From assembly GCA_002338605.1 (NCBI GenBank), contig DDIP01000031.1, positions 1 to 23,163 on the forward strand: 23,163 bases of DNA. The letters are read 5' to 3'. Shown here in pieces: positions 7,537-15,616 of the stretch (within the stretch, counting starts at the first letter, position 1; every line of letters begins with the position of its first letter). A model generated the notes under the pieces. The model was not told the DNA's origin. It ran no database searches and saw only the letters and a list, made by a program, of their open reading frames with translations. Source of the stretch: Proteobacteria bacterium UBA1847. GTDB taxonomy: Bacteria; Pseudomonadota; Gammaproteobacteria; Steroidobacterales; Woeseiaceae. The position numbers and the translations under genes were made by a program.

Positions 7537-8730
7537 TTAGTTTCTGTCGAGGCGGCGCATCAGGGCGTCGGCCTGGCCGCGCAGTTTTTCGGAGCGACGT
7601 GCTTCACGGAATGCGGCACGGGCTTCGCCTTTCATGCCGGCTTCTGCGGCGCTCATGCCGGCGAGCAGATAGATTCTTTCCGGCTCGTCGAGGCCGCCGA
7701 GGTTGATGGCTCGCCGGTACGCATCGTGCGCTTCCTTCCAGGCTTCGTCTTCGAAGTAAATATTCCCCAGCATCTCGTAAGTCCGGCCGTCCGGCGCGAC
7801 TTCGGCAGCTTTTCGTAATGCTGCGCGGGCCTGTGGACGCTCCCTGGACATCAGCCACAGGTCGGCGAGCCGCTTCAGGGATTCCGAGTCTGCCTCGATT
7901 GACTCGTCGGCCAGGTGTTTGTCGAGGAGCCGTGCCGCTTTCTCGGGCACCTCAATGGCGCTGTAGAGCGCAATCATGCGCTTTAGGTCATCGGCGCCTT
8001 CAAGCAAACCGGCGTTGTACGCAATCGTTATTGCGGCGACGGCCTGCCGACTGTCTTCCAACTGCATGTGGTGATTGGCCAGCAGGCGCCAGTTGTCGTT
8101 TTCGTAGGGATTGCGTTCGATCATACCGAACAATAACGCTTCGGCTTCAGCGTATTTCTTTCGCTCAAAAAGGGCCTGGTAGTAGAGCCGGTACCACGAC
8201 TCTTTCGGTGATTTTTCGGAGGTAATTGCAATCGCGAGCAGTTCTTCCGCTCGCTCCATGCGATCTGTCATGAAGTTCGCGTATGCAAGCGTAAAGATCT
8301 GCCCGGGCTGTTTCAGGGATTCCGTGTTCGCGTACCAATACTCGATTGCATCCCGCGCCTCCTCAAAGCGATCGTCACCCAGCACGATCTGGCCATAGAC
8401 GAGTTTCAGGTCTGCAGTCAATGGAATACCAATATCCGGCAGTTGCAGTGCTTTCTGCAATGCTTTTCGCGCACCGTCAATCTGATCCAGAAAAACATAG
8501 GTATGCGCAATGTATTGCAGCACAATGGCGTGATCATAGGGCTCACGCGCCGTTCTGGGTTCGTATTCCTGCAGGACGCTGAGCGCTTCGCTGTAACGTT
8601 CCTCATTCCACAGCTCCTGCACGTCCATCATCTTCAGGTAGGTCCTGTTGGATGCGCGATCCGTGGCCGCGAGCGTGGACACGGATATCAGCAATACCAT
8701 GCAGATAACTATCGCAAGTAACTTTCGCAT
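7537..8730 (-). CDS. TPR protein of the TonB2-type system
   Basis: A 397-residue exported protein made almost wholly of helical tetratricopeptide-like repeats. A signal peptide (hydrophobic residues 4-19, cleavage near TLAA) should place it in the periplasm. Repeat-like units include ERYSEALSVLQEY, AEELLAIAI, KYAEAEALLFGMIERNP, RPQARAALRKAAEVAPDGRTYEMLGNIY and WKEAHDAYRRAI. Its ATG at 8730 follows the TonB stop with no gap (TAGATG), so it is the last gene of the operon. TPR proteins at this position are known in TonB2 clusters of Vibrio and Shewanella, and are thought to assist TonB-dependent uptake. The exact partner is not known from this sequence. The stop lies 7 bp before the REP-like cluster. 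Confidence 0.88.
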   Translation of the reverse strand: MRKLLAIVICMVLLISVSTLAATDRASNRTYLKMMDVQELWNEERYSEALSVLQEYEPRTAREPYDHAIVLQYIAHTYVFLDQIDGARKALQKALQLPDIGIPLTADLKLVYGQIVLGDDRFEEARDAIEYWYANTESLKQPGQIFTLAYANFMTDRMERAEELLAIAITSEKSPKESWYRLYYQALFERKKYAEAEALLFGMIERNPYENDNWRLLANHHMQLEDSRQAVAAITIAYNAGLLEGADDLKRMIALYSAIEVPEKAARLLDKHLADESIEADSESLKRLADLWLMSRERPQARAALRKAAEVAPDGRTYEMLGNIYFEDEAWKEAHDAYRRAINLGGLDEPERIYLLAGMSAAEAGMKGEARAAFREARRSEKLRGQADALMRRLDRN

Positions 8731-9339
8731 CTAATCTTCCGCCAAAACGAAACGCAGCCGGGTATAAGTCTTGACTTGAACGGGTTTGCCATCAACGAAT
8801 TGTGGCTGGTATTTGAAACGTACAACTGCCCGAAGTGCCGCTCGGTCAAAGACGCCCGGCGGCTCGGAACGAAGAACCTCCGGGTCGATGACTGCACCTG
8901 TTTCGGTCACAGTGAATCGCACCAGTACATAACCCTCGGTTCCATTCTTGCGCGCGTTCATCGGGTATTCCGGCGGCACACGAACCAATGGTGTGAGCTC
9001 CCGGGCAATGGCAATGTCGGAACCGATGCCGATATCAATATCAATGTCGGGTATATCGATCGACATGCCGGTCAGGCCAGAGTCGGTCGCGGCACTGAGT
9101 CGACGCAAGTCCTGTTGCATTTCCTGGGGTGGTTTTTCCGGGGCTTTTGGATCGCGCCGCGATCGTACCTCGCGGGATTGCTCGGCCATGCGAATGAAGT
9201 TCGCGATATCGATGTTACTGGCGTCGGTGAGCCGAATCCGTTTCATGCCGACCATCATTTCGATCGCTGTGAACATCAGAATGTTGACGACAATCGCCGC
9301 AATGACAATGATCGGCAAGCGAGTCGACGCAGTTCGCAT
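8731..9339 (-). CDS. tonB: TonB energy transducer (TonB2-like)
   Basis: A 202-residue TonB-family protein that carries proton-motive energy from ExbB/ExbD to outer-membrane receptors. It has one N-terminal membrane anchor (LPIIVIAAIVVNILMFTAI, 8-26) and a short charged/proline stretch (DPKAPEKPPQEMQ). Next comes an unusual run of alternating Ile-Asp (SIDIPDIDIDIGIGSDI), and then a typical C-terminal TonB domain (PLVRVPPEYPMNARKNGTEGYVLVRFTV, then FKYQPQFVDGKPV). The periplasmic linker is much shorter than the Pro/Lys-rich linker of E. coli TonB, as in TonB2 proteins. The ATG overlaps the ExbD stop by one base (TAATG) and the gene abuts the TPR gene. Translational coupling is likely. Confidence 0.95.
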   Translation of the reverse strand: MRTASTRLPIIVIAAIVVNILMFTAIEMMVGMKRIRLTDASNIDIANFIRMAEQSREVRSRRDPKAPEKPPQEMQQDLRRLSAATDSGLTGMSIDIPDIDIDIGIGSDIAIARELTPLVRVPPEYPMNARKNGTEGYVLVRFTVTETGAVIDPEVLRSEPPGVFDRAALRAVVRFKYQPQFVDGKPVQVKTYTRLRFVLAED

Positions 9340-9752
9340 TACATGCCGTCCGGAGTTGCTGCTACCGCGACGTTCTCGACTCCCGCAAGGCGCGTCTGGT
9401 CAAGAACTTCGATGACCAGCCCTGTCTTGGAGTTGTCATCGGCGAGAATGACGACCGCTCCCTCGGGATTCTCGGCGTGCAGTCGCTCGACGTGCCCTCT
9501 CACGCTGCGGGGGTCGACGCGCTGCCTGTCTATCCAGACCTCGTCGTTCGAGGTGACCGCAATCATGATGTTGGCTTTTTGCTGAATTTCTGCAGTTCGC
9601 GCGCTGGGCCGCTCGATCTCGACACCCGATTCCTTTACAAAGGAAGCGTTAACCGCGAAGAAAATCAACAGAATAAAAACCATGTCGATAAGCGGCGTAA
9701 TATTCATCGCCGAAGGACCGGCTTCCGATTTTAAATGGTCGCGTGTTGCCAT
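9339..9752 (-). CDS. exbD: ExbD-type biopolymer transport protein
   Basis: A 137-residue ExbD/TolR-family protein with one membrane helix and a periplasmic domain; with ExbB it forms the proton-driven motor for TonB. The motif MNITPLIDMVFILLIFF (16-32) holds the essential membrane aspartate at D23. The periplasmic part has SGVEIERPSA and the conserved VVILADDNSKTG block. It starts at ATG 9752, directly after the ExbB stop (TAGATG), and its TAA overlaps the TonB start by one base. The length is typical of ExbD2-type proteins. Confidence 0.95.
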   Translation of the reverse strand: MATRDHLKSEAGPSAMNITPLIDMVFILLIFFAVNASFVKESGVEIERPSARTAEIQQKANIMIAVTSNDEVWIDRQRVDPRSVRGHVERLHAENPEGAVVILADDNSKTGLVIEVLDQTRLAGVENVAVAATPDGM

Positions 9753-10280
9753 CTATTCCCCCTCCACCAGTTCGGTTTCGAAACGCAGCGCAAGGTTTTC
9801 CGAGCGACTCTCGAGGTCGGCTACAAAATACAGGCCGGACAATGCCGTAAAAAGCCCGGCCATTGTCGTTACGAGCGCTTCCGAGATGCCCGATGCCATA
9901 CCGCGTGTATTGCCGGTTCCGAATACTGTGATGACTTCGAAGACCTTGATCATTCCGGATACCGTTCCGAGCAGTCCCAGCAAGGGCAGAATGCCGGTCA
10001 GGGCCTGCAGTGCCGGCAGGTTGCGATTTGATTCGGCGATGAGTTCGGCAACAATTGCGCGGATGCGGCGAAAGCGCATTTCGTCATCAAGATCCTTACG
10101 CGTGGCCTGCCAGTCAGCACGCAGGCGACTGCGTACGTCGCCCATTTGCCGCCAGTGAAACCAGTAACGCTCAATGATCAGTATCCAAAGCAGTATTGAA
10201 GCGAACAGGATCGCCCAGAGGGTGAGACCACCCTGCTCAAAGAGTGCTGCCAGGCCGTCTTTGTATTCAGTCCAGTTCAT
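9753..10280 (-). CDS. exbB: ExbB/MotA/TolQ-family proton channel
   Basis: A 175-residue MotA/TolQ/ExbB proton-channel protein of the inner membrane. Three hydrophobic helices are visible: about 20-37 (LTLWAILFASILLWILII), about 92-113 (ALTGILPLLGLLGTVSGMI), and about 135-153 (ALVTTMAGLFTALSGLYFV). The LLGLLGTVSGMIKVFEVI segment is a family signature. It is shorter than E. coli ExbB and matches the small ExbB2 form. The ATG lies inside the 3' end of ttpC (14-base overlap), and the stop abuts exbD. It is expected to pair with ExbD and to work with the larger TtpC. Confidence 0.94.
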   Translation of the reverse strand: MNWTEYKDGLAALFEQGGLTLWAILFASILLWILIIERYWFHWRQMGDVRSRLRADWQATRKDLDDEMRFRRIRAIVAELIAESNRNLPALQALTGILPLLGLLGTVSGMIKVFEVITVFGTGNTRGMASGISEALVTTMAGLFTALSGLYFVADLESRSENLALRFETELVEGE

Positions 10281-11592
10281 TGTTGGTCAACAGGTCGCTG
10301 CTGTACTTGCCGAGGCGCTCGATAAGCCGGTTCGCACGCCCTGTCAGGAGACTGTGAAACAGCACCAGGGGAATAGCGACCGCGAGTCCGAGCTGTGTTG
10401 TTATCAAGGCCTGCGAGATACCGCCAGACATCAGCTTGGGATCGCCGGTGCCGAACAGCGTGATCGACTGAAAAGTCTCGATCATGCCGGTCACCGTGCC
10501 CAGCAAACCAAGCAAGGGGCTGACCGCGGCCAGCACAGCAACCGTCGCGAGACCGCGGTTCAGGTAGGAGGCTTCTTCTGCAAGCGCCTCGTCAAGACGA
10601 ATACCCAGTGACGTCATGCTTTCATCATCTTTCGCTGCGGCGATCAGTTTCAGGCGTCCCAAGGCATTCTTGTCGCTGACGTCTTTGCTTATCGCCTGCT
10701 TGTCGATTCGACGACGTGCCGAGAGCAAGGAGAATGCACGTCGGATCACAATGACCAATCCGATCGCACCGAGAATCAGGATCAGGTAGCCGATACTGCC
10801 ACCCTGTCGAATACGCTCTTTCACATCCGGTGATTGCACCATCAGGCTGAGAATGGCGCCTTTCGACGGATCGAGCGCCATCGCAACCATGCCGGTCGTC
10901 GAATCCTGAAGGTCTTGCGCCATTCGCTGGAAGCGCAGCGCAGGTTGTCGACTCAGCTCAACGAGTTTTCCACTCTCCGGGAGATATCGCAGAAAAGAGC
11001 CGTTGCTAACCGACGTAAACACGCCGGCGCGTGTCACCACCTGCTGCTTTTCGTCACCCTGCGGTCTGATGACGGTCGCGTTGAATCGCACGACCTTGCC
11101 TGACTCGCTGATCTCTGTGAGCACCGTGGTCCAGAGGCGTTTGATGTCGTCAATCGTGGGTGTCGTTTCGCCCTTGCCAATACTTTGCAGAAAATCAGAC
11201 CGCTCGGCTTCCTCAGCGGCAACCAGCGAGGATTCCAGAACGTTATCGGCGCTGAGCGCGGCTTGTCGCACGATGGCAAACAGGTCGTTCAGGTCTCCGG
11301 CACGCTCTTCAAGCGTCGCCTCATACTCGGTCAGCGTTGCTTCGTTGCCCTCGTAGTCCGCTCGCAGCCGGTCGGCGCGAAGATTCGCCGCTTTCAACTG
11401 TGCTTTTGCATCCTCGAGCAACTGCCTTTGCTGCTGGCGGTCGGCTAGAAAACGATCGATACGCTGCTCATCATGCTCGGCTTCTTTGAGTGCCTCCTGT
11501 CGCACGGATTCGACAAGCGCATCAACATCGCGGGTATCCGACCATGACATCACCGGCAACAACAGCAGGGCGAGAATCGTCAGGTTCTTCAT
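10267..11592 (-). CDS. ttpC: TtpC-like MotA/TolQ/ExbB proton-channel protein with periplasmic coiled coil
   Basis: A 441-residue protein. It starts with a signal peptide (MKNLTILALLLLPVMSWS), followed by a long predicted coiled coil rich in Asp, Arg, Gln and Leu (about 25-110) and a periplasmic beta-rich region. The C-terminal half is a MotA/TolQ/ExbB domain with helices near 266-285 (IGYLILILGAIGLVIVI), 340-365 (LAAVSPLLGLLGTVTGMI) and 388-410. This architecture is that of TtpC, which in Vibrio is required for TonB2 function. The ATG overlaps the DUF3450 stop (ATGA), and its own 3' end overlaps exbB by 14 bases. I infer that it links the ExbB/ExbD motor to the periplasm; the family data come from Vibrio, not from this organism. 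Confidence 0.92.
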   Translation of the reverse strand: MKNLTILALLLLPVMSWSDTRDVDALVESVRQEALKEAEHDEQRIDRFLADRQQQRQLLEDAKAQLKAANLRADRLRADYEGNEATLTEYEATLEERAGDLNDLFAIVRQAALSADNVLESSLVAAEEAERSDFLQSIGKGETTPTIDDIKRLWTTVLTEISESGKVVRFNATVIRPQGDEKQQVVTRAGVFTSVSNGSFLRYLPESGKLVELSRQPALRFQRMAQDLQDSTTGMVAMALDPSKGAILSLMVQSPDVKERIRQGGSIGYLILILGAIGLVIVIRRAFSLLSARRRIDKQAISKDVSDKNALGRLKLIAAAKDDESMTSLGIRLDEALAEEASYLNRGLATVAVLAAVSPLLGLLGTVTGMIETFQSITLFGTGDPKLMSGGISQALITTQLGLAVAIPLVLFHSLLTGRANRLIERLGKYSSDLLTNNELD

Positions 11593-12362
11593 GTTCGATC
11601 CTCCGGTGCGGGGATGGGAAGGCGAATCAGGTCGGGCGGCAGCTGCTTGCGGGCAATGCGGATGGCGCGGTCGAGCGATTGCCGGTAGCCGTCATCCAGA
11701 ACTACCCATTCATCACTGGTGTTGTCCCAATAGCCAATTTCCAGACCGTCGAGTGTCATGTAGTAGAGACCAAGTCGCCCGAAGCGTAGAAACGCGACCG
11801 TGCGGGTCTCGTTATTAAAAGTCATCTCGCCTTCGTAGGCCTCTATCGTGTGGCCGTATTCGAGTTCGATCTGGTAGGCCTCGGTGACGCGGCGATATTT
11901 TTCGGAAGTGGGGACTTCCGGTCGCGCCATGAGTTTTTTGAGTTCGGCAATGCGCATGCCGCGCTCGGTTTCGAGGTAAGGAATATCGATACCAACGAAT
12001 TCGTCGAGTACGTCGATCATGCGGACGATGAGCGGCAGAATCCGACGCTTGGTAATTTCGATTTCCTGAAACTGCCGTTCGTAGTCAGCGATCTCCACGC
12101 GTTGCGTTGCTACCAGTTGCTCGAGCTGATCGTTGTAAGCGCCCAGGTCCTCGATCTGCGCCATCGTCGAGCGGTACTCATTGAGCAGGTCCCGGGTCGC
12201 GTCGTCCAGCGCGTTGACACGTTTTTGCGTATCGATACTGGTTTGCAGACTCGCGTCCTGGGCATCCAGCGCGTCTTCGGCGGAAAGCTGTGCGAAGGAA
12301 TCATTCAGGCTGAAGAAAATTGGGACGGCAGCAAGCAGTGCCATCAGTCGCAGTCTCTGCAT
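11589..12362 (-). CDS. DUF3450 protein, first gene of the TonB2-type operon
   Basis: A 257-residue exported protein with a signal peptide (MQRLRLMALLAAVPIFFS, cleavage near SFA at 24), then a coiled-coil region (about 30-110, Asp/Gln/Leu heptads) and a C-terminal domain. The C-terminal domain has RTVAFLRFGRLGLYYMTLDG and IGYWDNTSDEWVVLDDGY. It matches the DUF3450 family, which almost always precedes ttpC in TonB2-type operons. The ATG at 12362 has GGGGAG about 9 nt upstream, a strong ribosome site, and the stop overlaps the ttpC start (ATGA). It is probably periplasmic, and the coiled coil could pair with that of TtpC, which is inference. Confidence 0.92.
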   Translation of the reverse strand: MQRLRLMALLAAVPIFFSLNDSFAQLSAEDALDAQDASLQTSIDTQKRVNALDDATRDLLNEYRSTMAQIEDLGAYNDQLEQLVATQRVEIADYERQFQEIEITKRRILPLIVRMIDVLDEFVGIDIPYLETERGMRIAELKKLMARPEVPTSEKYRRVTEAYQIELEYGHTIEAYEGEMTFNNETRTVAFLRFGRLGLYYMTLDGLEIGYWDNTSDEWVVLDDGYRQSLDRAIRIARKQLPPDLIRLPIPAPEDRT

Positions 12363-12534
12363 GAGCTATTGCTCCCCTGATTATCGGATTAATGAGTTCT
12401 TGGGGCTCCATTCATTGTAGAAAGCAGGGATTTGAGCGGTGTCGTGGAAATTACCTAGTGAGGTTCGGTGTCGAGAAGAATGCCCTCTGGCGAGGCTAAA
12501 GCCGCAGCAGCGGCAAGGGATGCTCGCAACCGCC
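12363..12534 (-). promoter_or_regulatory. Upstream region of the TonB2-type operon, promoter not resolved
   Basis: This 172-bp gap between the kinase stop and the DUF3450 start holds no gene. The ribosome site GGGGAG lies near 12371-12376. A TACAAT hexamer on the minus strand (12414-12419) could be a -10, but no good -35 stands 16-18 bp upstream. The segment 12378-12396 contains CATTAATCCGATAATCAG, which only partly resembles a Fur box. Iron regulation therefore cannot be claimed. Confidence 0.3.
12501..12514 (-). terminator. Weak hairpin after the kinase gene, possible terminator
   Basis: On the minus strand GCCGC-TGCT-GCGGC forms a 5-bp GC stem followed by TTTAG, about 20 bp after the kinase stop. 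The T tract is short, so it may only slow polymerase. Confidence 0.3.
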
Positions 12535-15342
12535 TCATTGGCCAAACACCTCATCAAGCACGGCGTTGGCTCGATACAGTACTTCGTCGGCGGACTCATC
12601 GCCAACCGCCCGCAATGTGGCGCCGTACTCTGCCAGTGCCAGTGCGCCATGCCAGTGAAGTGGCTGCTCGTCGCTCGCAGCGATCGTGGCGATTTGCTCG
12701 CCATAGCGGAGCGATTCGTCGAGATTCCCTGCTTGCCGATAGTGCGCTGTCACCGCACCGAGGAAAGGCAAGAGGGTCACATTCCCAACTCCGGTCGAAG
12801 TTCCCTTTTCCAAGAGCGCATCCAGCAGCAGCGGTTCAGCTTCATCGAACCTGCCTTGCGCGCTGAGAGAACGACCCAGTTCACGCATTGCGCTTAGCCG
12901 ATAGGTACTCGACAATTGTTTGCCGTGCAGCAGAGCCCGGCGAAGTTGGTGTTCCGCATCGACATAACGCCCCCGCTCGTTATTCAGTTGGCCCATCAAC
13001 ATGGACAACTGGGCGATGAGATCGCCCTCGCTACCTTGCAGTCGCGTCGCTATTGCTACTGCGTCGGTGAACAGGGCTTCGGCTTCCACGTAGCGTCGCA
13101 TATCCATTAATGCGCTGGCCGTGCCACGCATGCGGGCGACATAGCTCAGGTGATCCTCGCCGACATTGGTCCGCGTCATTGCCTGGGCGGCTCGGTAGGC
13201 CGCCAGGGCATCGGAAAGGCGCCCGAGTCGTTTCAGCGCTCCGGCCTTTGAAGCGATCATGAAAGCAATCTGCTCGTAATTTTCCAGCCAGACTCGGCCG
13301 CCTGCCTCGATGCTGCTGTCAAACAAGTCTACGGCTTCAACAAGTTTGCCGAGATGCGTCAGCACGAGAGCAAGGTTTGACTGACGAATGATGGTGTTCG
13401 GGTGCAGTTCCCCGTCAACGCGTATTGATAGCGCCACGGTTTCGCGGTGCAGCGCTTCCGCTTCGGCATAACGCCCCTGGAATGACAGCACGTTGGCCAT
13501 GTTGCCGCGCATGTCGATCGCGTTCGACGTTTCTCCGTCGCCATTTGCAATCAGGATATCCAGCGCGCGCCGCTCCAGTTCCAGCGCCTCGTCGATTTTG
13601 CGCGCCTCAAAGAGTATGACGCCCAGTCGTGACATGACATAGGCCGTGTCGCTGTCGGTTTCGCCAAGCTCCTGCTCAGCTATTTCCAGGGTACGACGTT
13701 CGTAGTGTTCTGCTTGTTCGAGGTCGCGATTCTGGCGCATCGCTTCGGCCAGGTCATGCGTTGTCTGCGAAATTGATAAGAGGTTTGGCGGGTCTTCCGC
13801 TTCCTTGTAGGCCAGCACGCGTTCCAGCATCGCCGTTGACTGCTCGAGGTGACCCAGCGCGGTCATGCTGCTCGCCATGATGCGCATCAGCTCTGCCTTG
13901 ACCTTCGGTTGCTGCTCAAGCGTCTCAATGCGTTCGCTGCCCTGCAGCAAGAGTTCAACCGCGCTGACCACCTCGCCCTTCGATTCATGCGGCGACGCGC
14001 TCTCGAAGAGGCTTGTGAGAAAGCCGGAGACTTCACTTGCCTGCGCCGCCGCGAGATTCGCCCGATCGCGCTCGTCGGCGAGTCGTACCGTATAAAACAG
14101 TACCAGCGCGGCCATTGTGGCAACAACGGTGACAGTGACCGCCAGTCCCCTGGCATTTCGCACCAGGAACTTGCGTGCTTTGTAAGCCCAGTCGTCGCCG
14201 CGTGCCTCAATCGGCTCGTGCGCGAGGTAGCGTCCGATATCGTCTGACAGCGTACTTGCTGTAGCGTAGCGGCGGTCCGGTTCTTTCTGCAGCGCCTTCA
14301 ACGCAATGTTGTCCAGGTCGCCGGCGAGTTGCTTTCGAAGCCTGTCGAGCGAAACGCTGCGGCTGGCAAAGATGGTGTCCGGCGTATCGACGGCCGAAAT
14401 AGCCGTACTTGGCTTCCGGGGATCGCTATCGACGATCGCAGCCTCATAGTCGCGCGCGGTCAACAGCGGCACGCTGTACGGTGACGCGCCGGTCATCAAT
14501 TTGTAAAGCAGCATGCCAAGCGCATAGACATCGGTCGCAACCGAAACCGGCTGTCCACGAACCTGTTCCGGGCTTGCATACTCCGGTGTCATTGCGCGCA
14601 TGCCTTCTCGCGTGACGGCCATTGTTTGCTGGTAAGCCTCAGCCTCCAGCAGCTTGGCGATGCCGAAGTCGAGCAGTTTCGGGTTGCCGTTGGCATCGAC
14701 CAGGATATTGTTCGGCTTCAAGTCACGATGCACGACGAGGTTGCGGTGCGCGTAGTCGACTGCCGTACAGACCTTCCGGAACAGCGCGAGGCGCTGGTCG
14801 ATCGAAAGCCTGTTATCGTCACAGTGTTGATCGATTGGCAAGCCGTCAACGTATTCCATGACCAGGTAGGGAAGGCCGTCCTCGGTCGAGCCGCCGTCAA
14901 TGAGTTGCGCGATATAGGGATGATTGAGATTCGCGAGAATCTGGCGCTCGGCACGGAAACGATTGATCGCTTCAGTCGCCAATAACTGCGCGGCCATGAC
15001 TTTTATCGCAACGGTCTGTGCATATTGCCTGTCGGCGCGCTCGGCCAGGAAAACGGCACCCATGCCGCCGCCCGCGAGCCGCCGTGTAATTGTCCATGCA
15101 CCGAAGTGGCGACCAATAAATGGATCTTTGGCAGAGCCCGCCAGCGAATCAACTGTCATCGACAGTGGCGAGTGTGACCCGTCGACATTATTTGCATCGG
15201 CGGCCAGCAAGTCTCGCAACTGCAACGCGAGCCCCGGATCGCTCACGCTAAAGTTTTCAACAAAGGATTCGCGGCTGTCTCCCTCCAGGGCGACGGCTTG
15301 CTGAAACGCGGATTCAAGCTTTTCCCAGTTGTCGTCGCTCAT
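12535..15342 (-). CDS. Membrane Ser/Thr protein kinase (PknB type) with C-terminal TPR region
   Basis: A 935-residue kinase. Residues 1-75 form a helical N-terminal region. The kinase domain (about 80-375) has the glycine loop GGGMGAVF (91-98), VAIKVM (K114), HRDLKPNN (D207), DFG (D225) and the APE-equivalent TPEYASPEQ (252-260). All catalytic residues are present, so it should be active. One membrane helix follows at about 399-419, and then about 510 residues of TPR-like repeats (for example ERRTLEIAEQELGETDSDTAYVMSRLGVILF and GRYAEAEALHRETVALS). The expected topology is kinase in the cytosol and TPRs in the periplasm, acting as a sensor or scaffold. Kinases of this architecture in Xanthomonadales-like bacteria are often encoded next to an ECF sigma factor. 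None is found in this window. The ATG at 15342 lacks a clear Shine-Dalgarno. The gene stands alone, upstream of the TonB2-type operon and divergent from aguB. Confidence 0.95.
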   Translation of the reverse strand: MSDDNWEKLESAFQQAVALEGDSRESFVENFSVSDPGLALQLRDLLAADANNVDGSHSPLSMTVDSLAGSAKDPFIGRHFGAWTITRRLAGGGMGAVFLAERADRQYAQTVAIKVMAAQLLATEAINRFRAERQILANLNHPYIAQLIDGGSTEDGLPYLVMEYVDGLPIDQHCDDNRLSIDQRLALFRKVCTAVDYAHRNLVVHRDLKPNNILVDANGNPKLLDFGIAKLLEAEAYQQTMAVTREGMRAMTPEYASPEQVRGQPVSVATDVYALGMLLYKLMTGASPYSVPLLTARDYEAAIVDSDPRKPSTAISAVDTPDTIFASRSVSLDRLRKQLAGDLDNIALKALQKEPDRRYATASTLSDDIGRYLAHEPIEARGDDWAYKARKFLVRNARGLAVTVTVVATMAALVLFYTVRLADERDRANLAAAQASEVSGFLTSLFESASPHESKGEVVSAVELLLQGSERIETLEQQPKVKAELMRIMASSMTALGHLEQSTAMLERVLAYKEAEDPPNLLSISQTTHDLAEAMRQNRDLEQAEHYERRTLEIAEQELGETDSDTAYVMSRLGVILFEARKIDEALELERRALDILIANGDGETSNAIDMRGNMANVLSFQGRYAEAEALHRETVALSIRVDGELHPNTIIRQSNLALVLTHLGKLVEAVDLFDSSIEAGGRVWLENYEQIAFMIASKAGALKRLGRLSDALAAYRAAQAMTRTNVGEDHLSYVARMRGTASALMDMRRYVEAEALFTDAVAIATRLQGSEGDLIAQLSMLMGQLNNERGRYVDAEHQLRRALLHGKQLSSTYRLSAMRELGRSLSAQGRFDEAEPLLLDALLEKGTSTGVGNVTLLPFLGAVTAHYRQAGNLDESLRYGEQIATIAASDEQPLHWHGALALAEYGATLRAVGDESADEVLYRANAVLDEVFGQ

Positions 15343-15498
15343 TCTGCAAATGTAACCGGTTTCGCCGTGGCCTGTCTGAGGTAATCAGTAAATCATTAAT
15401 ACCAGTACAGTTATTAGCATTTCCCGGGTCCCGCGCCGGCGTAGAATCGTGCTTCCCGGCCGCCGCCCAACGGCGCTCGCACTTGCCGTGTTCCGTGC

Positions 15499-15519
15499 TC
15501 CGGCGGACTCGGCGCCGGA
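15499..15519. other. Perfect GC-rich hairpin in the kinase/aguB intergenic region
   Basis: TCCGGCG and CGCCGGA form a perfect 7-bp stem with a 7-nt loop. It sits in the GC-rich centre of the 274-bp divergent gap (15343-15616), between the two likely promoters. No T tract follows on either strand, so it is not a normal terminator. Function is unknown. Confidence 0.5.
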
Positions 15520-15556
15520 AGATCAGTTGACGTCAGGTCGAGTTGCCACATTCGGG

Positions 15557-15585
15557 TTGATAATCGAGTTAACTTGATTAACAAT
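15557..15585 (+). promoter_or_regulatory. Candidate sigma70 promoter of the agu operon
   Basis: TTGATA (5 of 6 to the -35 consensus) lies 17 bp from AACAAT (4 of 6 to the -10 consensus). The predicted start of transcription would be about 25 bp before the aguB ATG at 15617. A strong Shine-Dalgarno (AGAGAGG, 15606-15612) lies between. Confidence 0.5.
15568..15582. promoter_or_regulatory. Candidate operator palindrome over the agu -10
   Basis: GTTAA-CTTGA-TTAAC is a perfect 5-bp inverted repeat with a 5-bp spacer. It runs through the spacer into the predicted -10, so a bound repressor would block RNA polymerase. The TetR-family gene at the end of the same operon is the obvious candidate to bind it. 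This is inference from position only. Confidence 0.4.
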
Positions 15586-15616
15586 AACCGCCAATCAATC
15601 TCGGCAGAGAGGCACT

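Noticed and set aside
8776..9585. 269-residue open frame on the plus strand
   Set aside because: Antisense to tonB and exbD, which are unambiguous. A frame of this size arises readily by chance in GC-rich coding DNA.
12378..12396. Fur box before the TonB2-type operon
   Set aside because: Only GATAAT and part of the opposite arm match, so the fit is too weak, despite the appeal of iron control for a TonB system.
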